A stretch of DNA of 64,000 bases, from positions 1 through 64,000 of the forward strand of contig AKXM01000043.1 in assembly GCA_000277545.1 (NCBI GenBank), given 5' to 3'. Below the pieces are notes generated by a model. That model was not told the origin of the DNA. It was given only the letters and a program-made list of their open reading frames with translations, and ran no database searches. How positions within the stretch are numbered: position 1 is the stretch's first letter; each line of letters starts with the position of its first letter. Origin of the DNA: Enterobacter sp. Ag1. GTDB taxonomy: Bacteria > Pseudomonadota > Gammaproteobacteria > Enterobacterales > Enterobacteriaceae. A program made the translations under genes and the position numbers. Positions 1 through 7,565 of this stretch are shown one piece after another.

Positions 1-67
1 GAATGTTTGGGTGATAGCCGGTGGGTTTACCGCTTCAGCGGCGATGAGCTCGCCGGGCGCCGGGGGT
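1..67. other. Left flank of the insertion sequence, no gene recognised
   Basis: This 67-base stub lies outside the left inverted repeat of the IS481 element. It holds no open frame that I can assign. Its last bases do not match the bases just right of the element, so it may belong to a locus that was not originally next to the cold-shock gene. Confidence 0.3.
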
Positions 68-1401
68 TGTCAGGGGGCATGGCGTTGTATGAACTGGCAC
101 ATAGGTAACACTTTAAACCGGGCACATGGGTAACAGGTTATAACTGGTACGGTAAACTGAGTGAGGAGGTTTATCGTGCCCTGGCTTGAGACTGTTACCA
201 TGCAACGAATGCAATTTGTCATGGCATGCCTTGTAGACGGATTATCTGTCAGCGATGCCTGTCGCAGATTCAATATCAGCCGTAAAACGGGCTATAAGTG
301 GTTAGCTCGTTTTTCAGGCGAAGATGTTAACTCTCTGGCTGACCGTTCCAGGGCACGCCATCATCAAAACACCATTCCTGAGTCGATGGTTCAGTTGCTG
401 CTGAAAACTAAAAAGCAGTACATGCTGTGGGGGCCAGAAAAAATCAGGCAATATCTGCTCAATCTGGATACTCCCGGTGTCCCTGCCGCAAGCACTGTCG
501 GCCAGATATTCAAGTCTCATGGATTGGTAAAAGCACGCCCCCCTGCTCGATTCAAGCCGACACAGCCCCATGTTCTGTATGAGGTCAAAGAGCCCAATGA
601 TGTCTGGAGTGCTGATTTTAAAGGGAAATTTAAACATGCTAACGGGAAATGGTGTTACCCGCTCACGCTGACGGATAACTGCAGCCGGATCATCCTCGCC
701 AGTGAGGCGACCTATTCCCCTAATAATGCCTTTGTCGTTTCCTGCCTCGAGCGCATTTTTATTGAAAACGGCATGCCCCAATTATTACGGACTGATAACG
801 GTGCACCCTTTGCCGGACATGGGGTGTGGGGGTTGAGTGTCATGTCCGTCTGGTTATTAAAATGTGGCATTATTCCTGAACGTATCCGGCCAGGTAAACC
901 GACTGAAAACGGGCGTCACGAAAGAATGCACCGGACAATGAAGGAAGCGCTCAACCAACATTGCTCATTTTCTTCTCTGGAAGAACAGCAACAATGGTTT
1001 GACAGATGGCGAAAGGAATTCAACGAGATAAGGCCGCATAAAGCGCTTCAGGGTAAAACGCCGGCCTCGGTCTGGAAACCTTCGGAAAGACAGTTTACGG
1101 GGCCACGAACAGAAATGCCTGTCCCGGATAATGCCAGAATGTTGAGAGTCGCGCAGAGAGGAGATTTATGGTTCAACAGTACCCGAATATTTCTGAGTGA
1201 AGCGCTACGAAATGAGTGGGTCTGGATGAAACCGTTGAATGAGCAATGCGACGAAATAGGATTTGGTGAACTGATACTGGCGCATTACGACAGAATCAAT
1301 CACCGTATCCTGAGGTTAGATTGAGAGAAAGGTGTAACCCATGTGACCGGTCAGTTCTGTAACCCATGTGACCGGTTCATACAGCGTAGTGCCCCCTGAC
1401 A
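68..1401 (+). mobile_element. IS481-family insertion sequence
   Basis: The element is bounded by inverted ends. The left end starts TGTCAGGGGGCA at 68 and the right end is the complement of the same 12 bases, ending at 1401. Similarity continues inward over about 40 bases, with two subterminal copies per end of a motif like CACATGGGTAACA, typical of transposase binding sites. One transposase gene fills the interior. The ends beginning TGT and finishing ACA fit the IS481 family. No target duplication is visible: the left flank ends CGGGGGT and the right flank begins CGTTCAC. Confidence 0.9.
176..1324 (+). CDS. IS481-family transposase (DDE integrase core)
   Basis: The product is a 382-residue transposase that would cut and join the ends of the surrounding element. 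The N-terminal part carries a helix-turn-helix (around residues 20-55, with SDACRRFNISRKTGYKW), and the central part is an rve/DDE core with the acidic residues visible in WSADFKG, RTDNGAPF and PTENGRHERMH. I chose the GTG at 176 because GAGGAGG lies 7-12 bases upstream and the protein then begins with the family-like VPW-ET. The frame is intact, so the element may be active. Confidence 0.88.
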   Translation: MPWLETVTMQRMQFVMACLVDGLSVSDACRRFNISRKTGYKWLARFSGEDVNSLADRSRARHHQNTIPESMVQLLLKTKKQYMLWGPEKIRQYLLNLDTPGVPAASTVGQIFKSHGLVKARPPARFKPTQPHVLYEVKEPNDVWSADFKGKFKHANGKWCYPLTLTDNCSRIILASEATYSPNNAFVVSCLERIFIENGMPQLLRTDNGAPFAGHGVWGLSVMSVWLLKCGIIPERIRPGKPTENGRHERMHRTMKEALNQHCSFSSLEEQQQWFDRWRKEFNEIRPHKALQGKTPASVWKPSERQFTGPRTEMPVPDNARMLRVAQRGDLWFNSTRIFLSEALRNEWVWMKPLNEQCDEIGFGELILAHYDRINHRILRLD

Positions 1402-1544
1402 CGTTCACTGTCTCTGTACCTGTAGGGTAAAAAGAGATACGGGTGAACGGAACTTAAGCCGCTCTCTTTATAGATAACTTGTGTGAACAGCCAACAGTTT
1501 CATGTCCCCCTTAAATGAGAATTTTTTTTATTTCCCTGCTGTAC

Positions 1545-1580
1545 TTGCTAAATGGCGGCGGACGTGAGAGATTAGCACCC
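1545..1580 (+). promoter_or_regulatory. Probable cold-shock gene promoter
   Basis: TTGCTA at 1545-1550 and a weak -10 GAGATT at 1568-1573 are separated by 17 bases. They would place the transcript start near 1580, exactly where the cspA-like leader begins (GGTTTGG). The upstream stretch 1402-1544 holds no gene; it includes a short inverted repeat (CGTTCAC / GTGAACG at 1402-1430) and a T-run. The IS right end lies about 140 bases upstream of the -35. Confidence 0.4.
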
Positions 1581-1756
1581 GGTTTGGAACACAGACCTTA
1601 TGAAAGCAGTTTTAGTAAAGCAGTCCTCAGTTCAAGCGCTATCTTAGATATCCCTTCTTCTCGAGTCTCCTCCTAAGTGCCCGAATAAGTCCAACTCTGC
1701 TGAACAGACCATGTTCGCCGCGTTTAGTGGCTCAAGAAACTGAAAAGGTAATATCT
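1580..1756 (+). ncRNA. cspA-type cold-shock 5' leader (RNA thermosensor)
   Basis: The leader of about 177 bases resembles the cspA 5' UTR of E. coli. It starts with GGTTTGG-ACACAGACC, matching the cold-box region GGTTTGACGTACAGACC, followed by AAAGCAGT-TTAGTAAAGCAGTCC. In E. coli this RNA refolds on cooling and gives efficient translation. It ends in a GAAAAGG ribosome site before the ATG. Identity rests on sequence pattern and position; the fold was not computed. Confidence 0.72.
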
Positions 1757-1969
1757 ATGTCTAACAAAATGACTGGTTTAGTAAAATGGTTCAACGCTGA
1801 GAAAGGTTTCGGCTTCATCTCTCCTACCGATGGCAGCAAAGATGTATTCGTACACTTCTCTGCAATCCAGAGCGACAGCTTCAAAACCCTCGACGAAGGC
1901 CAGAAAGTTGAGTTCTCTATCGAGAACGGCGCTAAAGGCCCAGCTGCTGCTAACGTTGTTGCGCTGTAA
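1757..1969 (+). CDS. Cold-shock protein, CspA family
   Basis: The 70-residue product is one cold-shock domain that binds single-stranded RNA/DNA and acts as an RNA chaperone. Both RNA-binding motifs are present: KGFGFI (RNP1) and VFVHF (RNP2). The N-terminus ([13 protein letters not shown]) is most like CspB/CspG, while the C-terminus ([10 protein letters not shown]) is closer to CspA/CspG, so I give no exact paralogue name. A GTG upstream at 1727 is in frame, but the ATG at 1757 gives the normal family length and follows GAAAAGG. Confidence 0.93.
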   Translation: MSNKMTGLVKWFNAEKGFGFISPTDGSKDVFVHFSAIQSDSFKTLDEGQKVEFSIENGAKGPAAANVVAL

Positions 1970-1995
1970 TCCAGCCTGACGTTTCAGAAGTGAAG

Positions 1996-2020
1996 AAACC
2001 CGCTACGGCGGGTTTTTTTG
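1996..2020 (+). terminator. Rho-independent terminator of the cold-shock gene
   Basis: Stem AACCCGC / GCGGGTT with a TACG loop followed by a run of seven T, 27 bases after the stop codon. Confidence 0.9.
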
Positions 2021-2090
2021 TGCCCGCAGTTTGTAGATGTCTGATATCTTTTGCCCTCTCCTGCCTAATGTTGTGTGTTAAATTGTGATT

Positions 2091-2104
2091 TTGGTTAACC
2101 AATT
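2091..2104. promoter_or_regulatory. UxuR/ExuR-type operator 1 upstream of uxuA
   Basis: TTGGTTAACCAATT is a near-perfect palindrome resembling the E. coli UxuR/ExuR box (AATTGG-TATACC-AATT type). A possible -35 TTGACA follows at 2117-2122; the -10 is not clear. Confidence 0.6.
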
Positions 2105-2191
2105 ATCCCTTCCTGATTGACACGCTTGCCGAATTGGCCGAACTTAGACGCTATATCACGCACCTAAAGAGGTGCTTAATCATCAGTGTTT

Positions 2192-2207
2192 ACTGGTCAA
2201 CCAATTT
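2192..2207. promoter_or_regulatory. UxuR/ExuR-type operator 2, just before uxuA
   Basis: ACTGGTCAACCAATTT is a second copy of the box, about 100 bases after the first and 18 bases before the uxuA start. Paired operators would allow looping repression; inference from sequence only. Confidence 0.6.
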
Positions 2208-2225
2208 GAGTTGTGGGGGGATATT

Positions 2226-3410
2226 ATGAAGCAAACCTGGCGCTGGTATGGTCCAAACGATCCGGTTAGTCTGGCCGACGCCCGGCAGGCGGGGGCGACA
2301 GGGATCGTCACCGCGCTGCACCATATTCCGAACGGTGAAGTGTGGCCGGTCGAAGAGATACTGAAACGCAAAGCCGTGGTGGAGGCCGCCGGGCTGGTCT
2401 GGTCGGTGGTGGAAAGCGTGCCTATCCACGAAGAGATCAAAACCCATCGCGGGCAGTACGATTTGTGGATCGACAATTACTGCCAAAGTCTGCGTAACCT
2501 GGCGGAATGCGGCATCTACACCGTGTGCTACAACTTTATGCCGGTACTGGACTGGACGCGCACCGATCTCGAATACCCGCTGCCGGACGGCTCCAAAGCG
2601 CTGCGCTTTGACCAAATCGAATTCGCCGCGTTTGAGCTGCATATTCTGAAGCGCAAAGGGGCTGAAGCTGACTACAGCGCGGAAGAAATTGAACAGGCAA
2701 ACCGACGCTTCGCGGAAATGCGAGAGGATGAAAAAGCGCGGCTGACCCGCAACATCATCGCTGGCCTGCCCGGCGCGGAAGAGGGCTACACGCTCGAGCG
2801 GTTCCGCGCCCAGTTGGACACTTACAAAGATATCGACAAAGCGAAGCTGCGCGAAAACTTTGCCTACTTCCTTGAGGCCATTATCCCCGTTGCGGAGCAG
2901 GTTGGCATCAAAATGGCGGTTCACCCGGACGATCCTCCGCGCCCCATCCTTGGCCTGCCGCGCATTGTTTCAACTGTGGAGGATATGCAGTGGATGGTGG
3001 AGGCGGTGAACAGTCCGGCGAATGGCTTTACGATGTGTACCGGCTCTTACGGCGTGCGGGCCGATAACGACGTGGTCGGCATGATTAAACGCTTCGGGCC
3101 TCGTATCTACTTCACGCACCTGCGCTCAACGCTGCGGGAAGAAAATCCTAAAACCTTCCATGAGGCCGCACACCTTTATGGTGACGTGGATATGTATGAA
3201 GTGGTGAAAGCCATTGTGGAAGAGGAACAGCGCCGGAAAGAAGCAGGGCAAAGTGAACTGATTCCGATGCGCCCGGATCACGGCCATCAAATGCTGGATG
3301 ACCTGAATAAAAAGGTGAATCCAGGCTATTCGGCGATTGGCCGTCTGAAGGGGCTGGCAGAAGTGCGTGGCGTTGAGATGGCTATCCAGCGCGCGTTCTT
3401 TGGTAAATAG
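2226..3410 (+). CDS. uxuA: Mannonate dehydratase
   Basis: UxuA converts D-mannonate to 2-keto-3-deoxygluconate in the cytoplasmic hexuronate (glucuronate) pathway, using Fe2+ or Mn2+. The protein is 394 residues, the same length as E. coli UxuA and alignable along its length (starting [17 protein letters not shown] and ending IQRAFFGK). Motifs include [28 protein letters not shown] and RPDHGHQ. The ATG at 2226 follows GTGGGGGG and matches the family start; an in-frame upstream extension is rejected. In E. coli uxuB, the reductase that makes mannonate, follows directly; here uxuR follows instead. Confidence 0.97.
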   Translation: MKQTWRWYGPNDPVSLADARQAGATGIVTALHHIPNGEVWPVEEILKRKAVVEAAGLVWSVVESVPIHEEIKTHRGQYDLWIDNYCQSLRNLAECGIYTVCYNFMPVLDWTRTDLEYPLPDGSKALRFDQIEFAAFELHILKRKGAEADYSAEEIEQANRRFAEMREDEKARLTRNIIAGLPGAEEGYTLERFRAQLDTYKDIDKAKLRENFAYFLEAIIPVAEQVGIKMAVHPDDPPRPILGLPRIVSTVEDMQWMVEAVNSPANGFTMCTGSYGVRADNDVVGMIKRFGPRIYFTHLRSTLREENPKTFHEAAHLYGDVDMYEVVKAIVEEEQRRKEAGQSELIPMRPDHGHQMLDDLNKKVNPGYSAIGRLKGLAEVRGVEMAIQRAFFGK

Positions 3411-3428
3411 CCCTCGTCGGGCCAGGGA

Positions 3429-3453
3429 ATGGGTCAACCAGTTATGCTATAGT
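3429..3453 (+). promoter_or_regulatory. uxuR promoter with UxuR-type operator
   Basis: TGGGTCAACCAGTT at 3430-3443 is a third copy of the GGTCAACCA box seen upstream of uxuA. TATAGT at 3448-3453 is a good -10, so the box sits between -35 and -10 and would let UxuR repress its own gene. Confidence 0.5.
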
Positions 3454-3484
3454 CCGGCTCATTCCCTACCTGCCGTGAGTAAAG

Positions 3485-4267
3485 ATGAAACCGCAAATCC
3501 AGGACAAACCTGCCGCGCAGCCGCAGCGGCCTTATCAGGAAGTGGGCGTGATGCTGCGCGACATGATTGCGCGGCAGCAATATGCCCTGGGGGATCGTCT
3601 TCCGCCCGAGCGTGAAATTGCGGCGCTGCTGTCGGTGAGCCGGACCGTGGTGCGCGAAGCGCTGATCATGCTTGAGATTGAAGGGCTGGTGGAAGTCCGC
3701 CGTGGGGCGGGTATTTTTGTGGTTGCCATGCCGGATAAACTCGTTAACCCTCCGGTCGGCACGAGCCAGTGCAACGATGCCGGGCCGTTTGAGCTATTGC
3801 AGGCGCGCCAGCTGCTGGAAAGCAATATCGCGGAGTTTGCCGCCCAGCAGGCCACACGGGAAGATATTCTGAAAATGCGTCAGGCCTTGCAGATAGAAGA
3901 ACAGGAACTGGCTGCCGGGGATAACGAAAGCGGCGACAGGCAGTTCCATCTTGCCGTGGCCGAGGCCACCCACAACAGCATGCTGGTGGAATTGTTTAAA
4001 CAATCCTGGCAGTGGCGTGAAAACAACCCGATGTGGATCCAGCTGCACAGCCATCTGGAGAACAACCACTATCGGCAAGAGTGGCTCGCCGACCATAAAC
4101 AAATCCTTGCGGCGCTGATCAAGAAAGACGCCAAAGCGGCCAAACACGCGATGTGGCAGCACCTGGAAAACGTCAAAAACCGGCTGCTGGAGCTGTCCGA
4201 CGTCGATGATATTAACTTCGACGGTTATTTGTTCGAGTCCTGGCCGCTGAACGAGCCCGGGCGTTAA
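3485..4267 (+). CDS. uxuR: GntR/FadR-family repressor of the uxu genes
   Basis: The 260-residue regulator has an N-terminal winged helix-turn-helix (about residues 18-80, with RLPPEREIAALLSVSRTVVREAL) and a C-terminal FCD ligand domain whose NDAGPFELLQARQLLESNIAEF and NPMWIQLHSHL stretches match E. coli UxuR. In E. coli it represses uxuAB and responds to fructuronate. It lies 74 bases after uxuA with its own promoter/operator. The N-terminus is a few residues longer than in E. coli and the 90-100 linker differs. Confidence 0.93.
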   Translation: MKPQIQDKPAAQPQRPYQEVGVMLRDMIARQQYALGDRLPPEREIAALLSVSRTVVREALIMLEIEGLVEVRRGAGIFVVAMPDKLVNPPVGTSQCNDAGPFELLQARQLLESNIAEFAAQQATREDILKMRQALQIEEQELAAGDNESGDRQFHLAVAEATHNSMLVELFKQSWQWRENNPMWIQLHSHLENNHYRQEWLADHKQILAALIKKDAKAAKHAMWQHLENVKNRLLELSDVDDINFDGYLFESWPLNEPGR

Positions 4268-4275
4268 TTCTCGAA

Positions 4276-4303
4276 AAGGCCAGCTAATTAGCTGGCTTTT
4301 TTT
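4276..4303 (+). terminator. uxuR terminator
   Basis: Stem AAGGCCAGCTAA / TTAGCTGGCTTT followed by a T-run, nine bases after the uxuR stop. Confidence 0.88.
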
Positions 4304-4671
4304 GCTCTGTATATCCTTTCTTTTTTAGAACGGTAGTTTAGCTGGATTGCATTTATATTCATTTAATGAATGATCTGGCGTGGATGATTTATTGAATGAA
4401 TAGCTTGTGATGTTATTTTTATTTTAAATGAGAAGAGTGTCATAAATAATGAACTCTTTGAGAGGTAAGTCTAGTTTATTTTATAAAATATAATTATTAT
4501 CCATAAATCTTATTGTACTAAGCAATGGATGACTTATGGCTTTACATGGAAAGATGCTGCTGAATAATTCATATTATGCAATAATAAGAAATGCGTTGCT
4601 GAGCACAACACCTATTCGTGTGCCTTGTATTAAGTTCTTGATGGCCCGTGGTTGGATTGAGGTCGTGGTCT
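4304..4671. other. AT-rich intergenic region at the border of an accessory patch
   Basis: This 368-base stretch is much richer in A and T than the flanking uxu genes and holds no gene that I can support. A short open stretch ends at 4567 (last residues TYGFTWKDAAE) and might be the tail of a lost gene. A small hairpin (GTTG-CTGAG-CACAAC) lies near 4593-4608. Confidence 0.4.
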
Positions 4672-4947
4672 ATGGCGATAACAACACGTGTCCGTAATGT
4701 TGGAAAAACACTCTATTTTTTAATCTTATCACTGATTATAGGTCGTACAATTGGGAATCCTGAAATATGGTTCGATCATGACCTGGCCACTCAGCTAGGC
4801 AACATACTGTATGGTCCCGGAGAGATTGGTGCTGATAATTTTTATGATCTCTATTTTTATATCTCTATCATTACTGATTTATCTGTAACAATATTGATTT
4901 ATTTTATAACTGTGAAGTTATTCAGAGCTATCAGGAGTGAGTTCTAA
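4672..4947 (+). CDS. Small two-helix membrane protein, immunity-like (unknown)
   Basis: The 91-residue product has two hydrophobic segments: one near residues 13-25 (LYFLILSLIIG) and one near 62-82 (ISIITDLSVTILIYFITV). Between them lies a polar loop with NPEIWFDHDLATQLGNILYG. I do not recognise a named family. It is a paralogue of the next gene: both carry NPE, then a loop, then YDxYFYIxII. Small two-helix membrane proteins beside hcp fragments are often immunity proteins for type VI effectors, so this role is an inference. The ATG is preceded by ATTGAGG, the same ribosome-site context as the next gene. Confidence 0.6.
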   Translation: MAITTRVRNVGKTLYFLILSLIIGRTIGNPEIWFDHDLATQLGNILYGPGEIGADNFYDLYFYISIITDLSVTILIYFITVKLFRAIRSEF

Positions 4948-5007
4948 TGCTAATTACTCACTGTATGAAGTTACCCATCGCTCTCGGATAAATTGAGGTG
5001 GTTGCCA

Positions 5008-5274
5008 GTGGAATTGCCAACGCTTGCCCGTAGATTGCTTAAAATAGGGTTGCTCCTGTTTATTGGCGCAATGGTAATGATACGTTTAGATAATCCAGAA
5101 AACTATGTTAACCGTCAAGTTGCGAACAAGATCGCCCTGTTTATAGCGGGGAATATCAACGCAGAGTCAATTTATGACGCTTACTTTTATATCGATATTA
5201 TCTGCGTAGTAGCCATTACCATTGCAGCTTACCTGATAGCAATTAATTTAATAATCAAAATAAGGAAATACTAA
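5008..5274 (+). CDS. Small two-helix membrane protein, paralogue of the preceding gene
   Basis: The 88-residue product has hydrophobic segments near residues 10-25 (LLKIGLLLFIGAMVMI) and 58-80 (IDIICVVAITIAAYLIAINLI), with the loop NPENYVNRQVANKIALFIAG between them. It aligns with the preceding protein over loop and second helix (YDAYFYIDII versus YDLYFYISII). The GTG at 5008 is chosen because GAGGTGG sits at the proper distance, in the same way as ATTGAGG in the first gene; a TTG at 4993 would overlap that site. An hcp remnant starts right after it. Likely immunity-type protein by context only. Confidence 0.55.
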   Translation: MELPTLARRLLKIGLLLFIGAMVMIRLDNPENYVNRQVANKIALFIAGNINAESIYDAYFYIDIICVVAITIAAYLIAINLIIKIRKY

Positions 5275-5281
5275 AACGCCA

Positions 5282-5654
5282 ATTTATCCCAATATGTGGC
5301 TTAAAGATGATGGTGGTGCAGATATAAAAGGTTCTGTAGACATTGAAGATGGCGAAGGTAGTTGATAGCTCAACACCTTACCTTTATAAAGCCGCAGGGC
5401 AGACACTGAGAAATGCTGAGGTCTGGTTTTACCGGATAAACGATGCGGGGCAGGAGGTTTGCTACTACACGGTATATATGGAGAATGCAAAAATCACGGG
5501 CGTTAACTGTGGTGTTCCAAATGTGAAATTGGCTGGAAACGATAAAATGAAGCATAACGAAAGCGTCAGCCTGCACTATGAAAAAATTACCTGTCGTATT
5601 GTTGATGGAAATATTCAGTATACGGACGCCTGGAACGAACGTCCTGGCGCTTAA
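5282..5654 (+). pseudogene. Decayed hcp gene (type VI secretion tube protein)
   Basis: Hcp forms the inner tube of the type VI secretion system. The first part (ATG at 5294, WLKDDGGADIKGSVDIEDGEGS, stop at 5363-5365) matches the N-terminus of enterobacterial Hcp. From about 5352 another frame continues with VDSSTPYLYKAAGQTL, WFYRINDAGQEV, KHNESVSLHYEKIT and DGNIQYTDAWNERPGA, which match the later part of Hcp. About 35 residues between them (VAQEHNLYIPTD region) are missing and the frame shifts, so no complete Hcp can be made. No other type VI gene is nearby. The family match is from memory of Hcp sequences. Confidence 0.72.
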
Positions 5655-5692
5655 ACGCTTCGCTGTAAATGGCCGCGGATGCGGCCCTTATT

Positions 5693-6490
5693 TCACGCGA
5701 ACTGCCGCTGCAGCAGCTCGCCGCTTTGCTGTAAATCCTGCTGCGGGTTGCGGCCTATCAGCACATATTCATACCCCTTACTGCGCCACCAGACGAGGTT
5801 AAGGCCGCGGCGAACTTCGTGCTTCAGCGTAGGGCTGTCGGCTGCCTTGCTGCGGGAAATACACAGCGCCATCGGCCCGTAGCTGGCGTGCAGGTAGGCC
5901 ATCTGCGCGATGGAGGTGCTGTCGTAGCGCAGCATCCTGACGCTTTTTAGCTCGGCTTCCGGCAGCTCAACTTCACCTTGCTGCAGCCTGAGGCCGATAT
6001 CTTGCTGCATACGGTTCAGGCCGTTTTGCAGCGCCTGAGGCGTGACGTTGATGTCCGCTAGCGTTTCGGCGCTGTAAAGCGACATGTACTGCGCAATCAG
6101 GTCGCGAATTTCTGGCTCGCCGCTAAGTTTTTGCTCGCCGGGGCGAATAAAGCGCCCGGCCAGCACGCCGACGGCGAGGAAGCTGAGGGAGGCGGCGATC
6201 AGGCTGCGGCGGCTAACGCCTTGTGTTTGCGGCTTCATGTTCACCGGCTGATGCAGCAGCACGTTGAGTTTGGCCTGCATTCTATCGACTGGCGCTTCTT
6301 CCAAAAGTGGGGCAAAAGCCTGTTCCAGCGGCAGATGGCTTTGCATGAGCGGCTCAACGCGGGCGGCCAGATCGGCGTCGTTATTCAACTGCTGCTCAAA
6401 GGCGTGGCGTTCATCCTCGCGCATTTCGCCGTCCAGCCAGGCCACGATAGCCTCATCGCTCCACGGAGCGGAGAAGGATTGACGCGTCAT
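5693..6490 (-). CDS. Anti-sigma factor, single-pass membrane protein
   Basis: The 265-residue protein has an N-terminal cytoplasmic domain with the usual anti-sigma start (SDEAIVAWLDGEMREDERHAFE), a membrane segment near residues 96-112 (SLIAASLSFLAVGVLAG), and a C-terminal part of about 150 residues on the outer face. No HxxxCxxC zinc motif is seen. It overlaps the sigma-factor gene by four bases (stop and start overlap), so the two are translationally coupled. It should hold the partner sigma factor inactive until a periplasmic signal arrives; the signal is unknown. Confidence 0.8.
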   Translation of the reverse strand: MTRQSFSAPWSDEAIVAWLDGEMREDERHAFEQQLNNDADLAARVEPLMQSHLPLEQAFAPLLEEAPVDRMQAKLNVLLHQPVNMKPQTQGVSRRSLIAASLSFLAVGVLAGRFIRPGEQKLSGEPEIRDLIAQYMSLYSAETLADINVTPQALQNGLNRMQQDIGLRLQQGEVELPEAELKSVRMLRYDSTSIAQMAYLHASYGPMALCISRSKAADSPTLKHEVRRGLNLVWWRSKGYEYVLIGRNPQQDLQQSGELLQRQFA

Positions 6491-7035
6491 TGGAGCTCCT
6501 TCTTCATCGTCGGCATCAGGTGCCTGGCCAGCGTCAGACGCGCGGCGGCCAGGCGGCTCATCACGGTGCCGATGGGAATGGCCAGCGTGTCGGCCGCTTC
6601 CTGATAGGTAAAGCCTTCGACATACACTAAAAACACGGTATTGCGCTGGGCTTCAGGTAGCTCGCTAACCTGCTGCAGCAGCGCGTGATACTGGTGCTTG
6701 TCTTCGGTATTTTCGCTGTCTGCCAGCTGGCTCAGTTCGTCGCTGTCGACAAAGCCCTGGCCCTGGCGAACGCGCAGGGCGCGAATTTCGTTGATCCAGA
6801 TAGAGTACAAAATCGCAAACAGCCAGCGGTCTATCCGCGTCCCGGACTGAAACTGACTGCAGCGCTCTAAAGCGCGCACGCAGGTGGACTGAACCAAATC
6901 TTCAGCCACATCACGATTGCGGGACAGCACCATGCCGTAACGCCAGAGGCGGGCAAGGTGCTGGGCCAGCTGTAAACGAACTTCGTTGACGGTGATTTTT
7001 ATGCCCTCAGCCTTAGGACTCCGGGTGCCCGTCAA
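6487..7035 (-). CDS. ECF-type RNA polymerase sigma factor
   Basis: The protein of up to 182 residues has sigma region 2 (RDVAEDLVQSTCVRALERC, with RWLFAILYSIWINEIR) and region 4 (LPEAQRNTVFLVYVEGFTYQEAADTLAIPIGTVMSRLAAAR), with no region 1 or 3, as in ECF sigma factors. The start is uncertain: a TTG at 7035 lies inside the end of the upstream TPR gene, and no ATG or GTG occurs before region 2, so a TTG or other rare start is likely. The gene pairs with the anti-sigma gene just downstream. Confidence 0.85.
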   Translation of the reverse strand: MTGTRSPKAEGIKITVNEVRLQLAQHLARLWRYGMVLSRNRDVAEDLVQSTCVRALERCSQFQSGTRIDRWLFAILYSIWINEIRALRVRQGQGFVDSDELSQLADSENTEDKHQYHALLQQVSELPEAQRNTVFLVYVEGFTYQEAADTLAIPIGTVMSRLAAARLTLARHLMPTMKKELQ

Positions 7036-7549
7036 TGGCGGCTTTTAAATCGCGATACTCCTCGCAGCCGGTTCCGCAGAGCGTTTTAATGGTCGCTAAC
7101 TGGGCTTTCGCCAGGTCAGGGCGGCCCTTAATCATCCACGCTTCGCCAAGATATTCGCGCACTTTGGCATAGTGCGGATCCAGGGCGATGGAGCGCTGAT
7201 AATAGCCGATTCCTTCGTCGGTGCGCCCCAATTTTCTTGTGGCGTAACCCCGGTAGTTCCAGGCTTCACGCGTGTTGGGCTGCTGCAGGGTATCCAGCAG
7301 GTTTAACGCCTCCTGATACCGGCCTGATTTTGCCAGATGGTAAGCATATTGCGTCTTGTCGCTGTCGCTTAACATGCTGCTCTTTTCCACGGTACAGGTT
7401 TTGGTTTTGCTGTCGTACACCTGGCCTTTCGGGCAGTCCGGCGTTTTGGAATCATCGTCGCCCATGGCGCTGGCGGTGGCGGAGTAGAAAAGTCCGCTGG
7501 TCACGAGGCACAGCAAAGGCAGCAGTTTACGAGTTAAAGGCATGTTCAT
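7013..7549 (-). CDS. Exported tetratricopeptide-repeat protein
   Basis: The 178-residue product begins with a signal peptide (MNMPLTRKLLPLLCLVTSGLF, cleavage likely after ATASA). The mature part has two cysteine pairs, DCPKGQVYDSKTKTC and LCGTGCEEY, and about two to three TPR units (AYHLAKSGRYQEALNLLDTL, AWNYRGYATRKLGRTDEGIGYY, REYLGEAWMIKGRPDLAKAQL). It sits between the cytochrome b and sigma-factor genes, so it may be a periplasmic scaffold or sensor in that unit. Function unknown. The ATG at 7549 is chosen because it begins a proper signal peptide. Confidence 0.8.
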   Translation of the reverse strand: MNMPLTRKLLPLLCLVTSGLFYSATASAMGDDDSKTPDCPKGQVYDSKTKTCTVEKSSMLSDSDKTQYAYHLAKSGRYQEALNLLDTLQQPNTREAWNYRGYATRKLGRTDEGIGYYQRSIALDPHYAKVREYLGEAWMIKGRPDLAKAQLATIKTLCGTGCEEYRDLKAAIDGHPES

Positions 7550-7565
7550 GGTGTCGTCCTGTAGG

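Noticed and set aside
2172-2225. In-frame 18-codon extension of uxuA
   Set aside because: It overlaps an operator-like palindrome and is absent from E. coli UxuA; the ATG at 2226 gives the family length.
6131-6604. Open frame opposite the anti-sigma and sigma genes
   Set aside because: Antisense to a well-supported overlapping pair.
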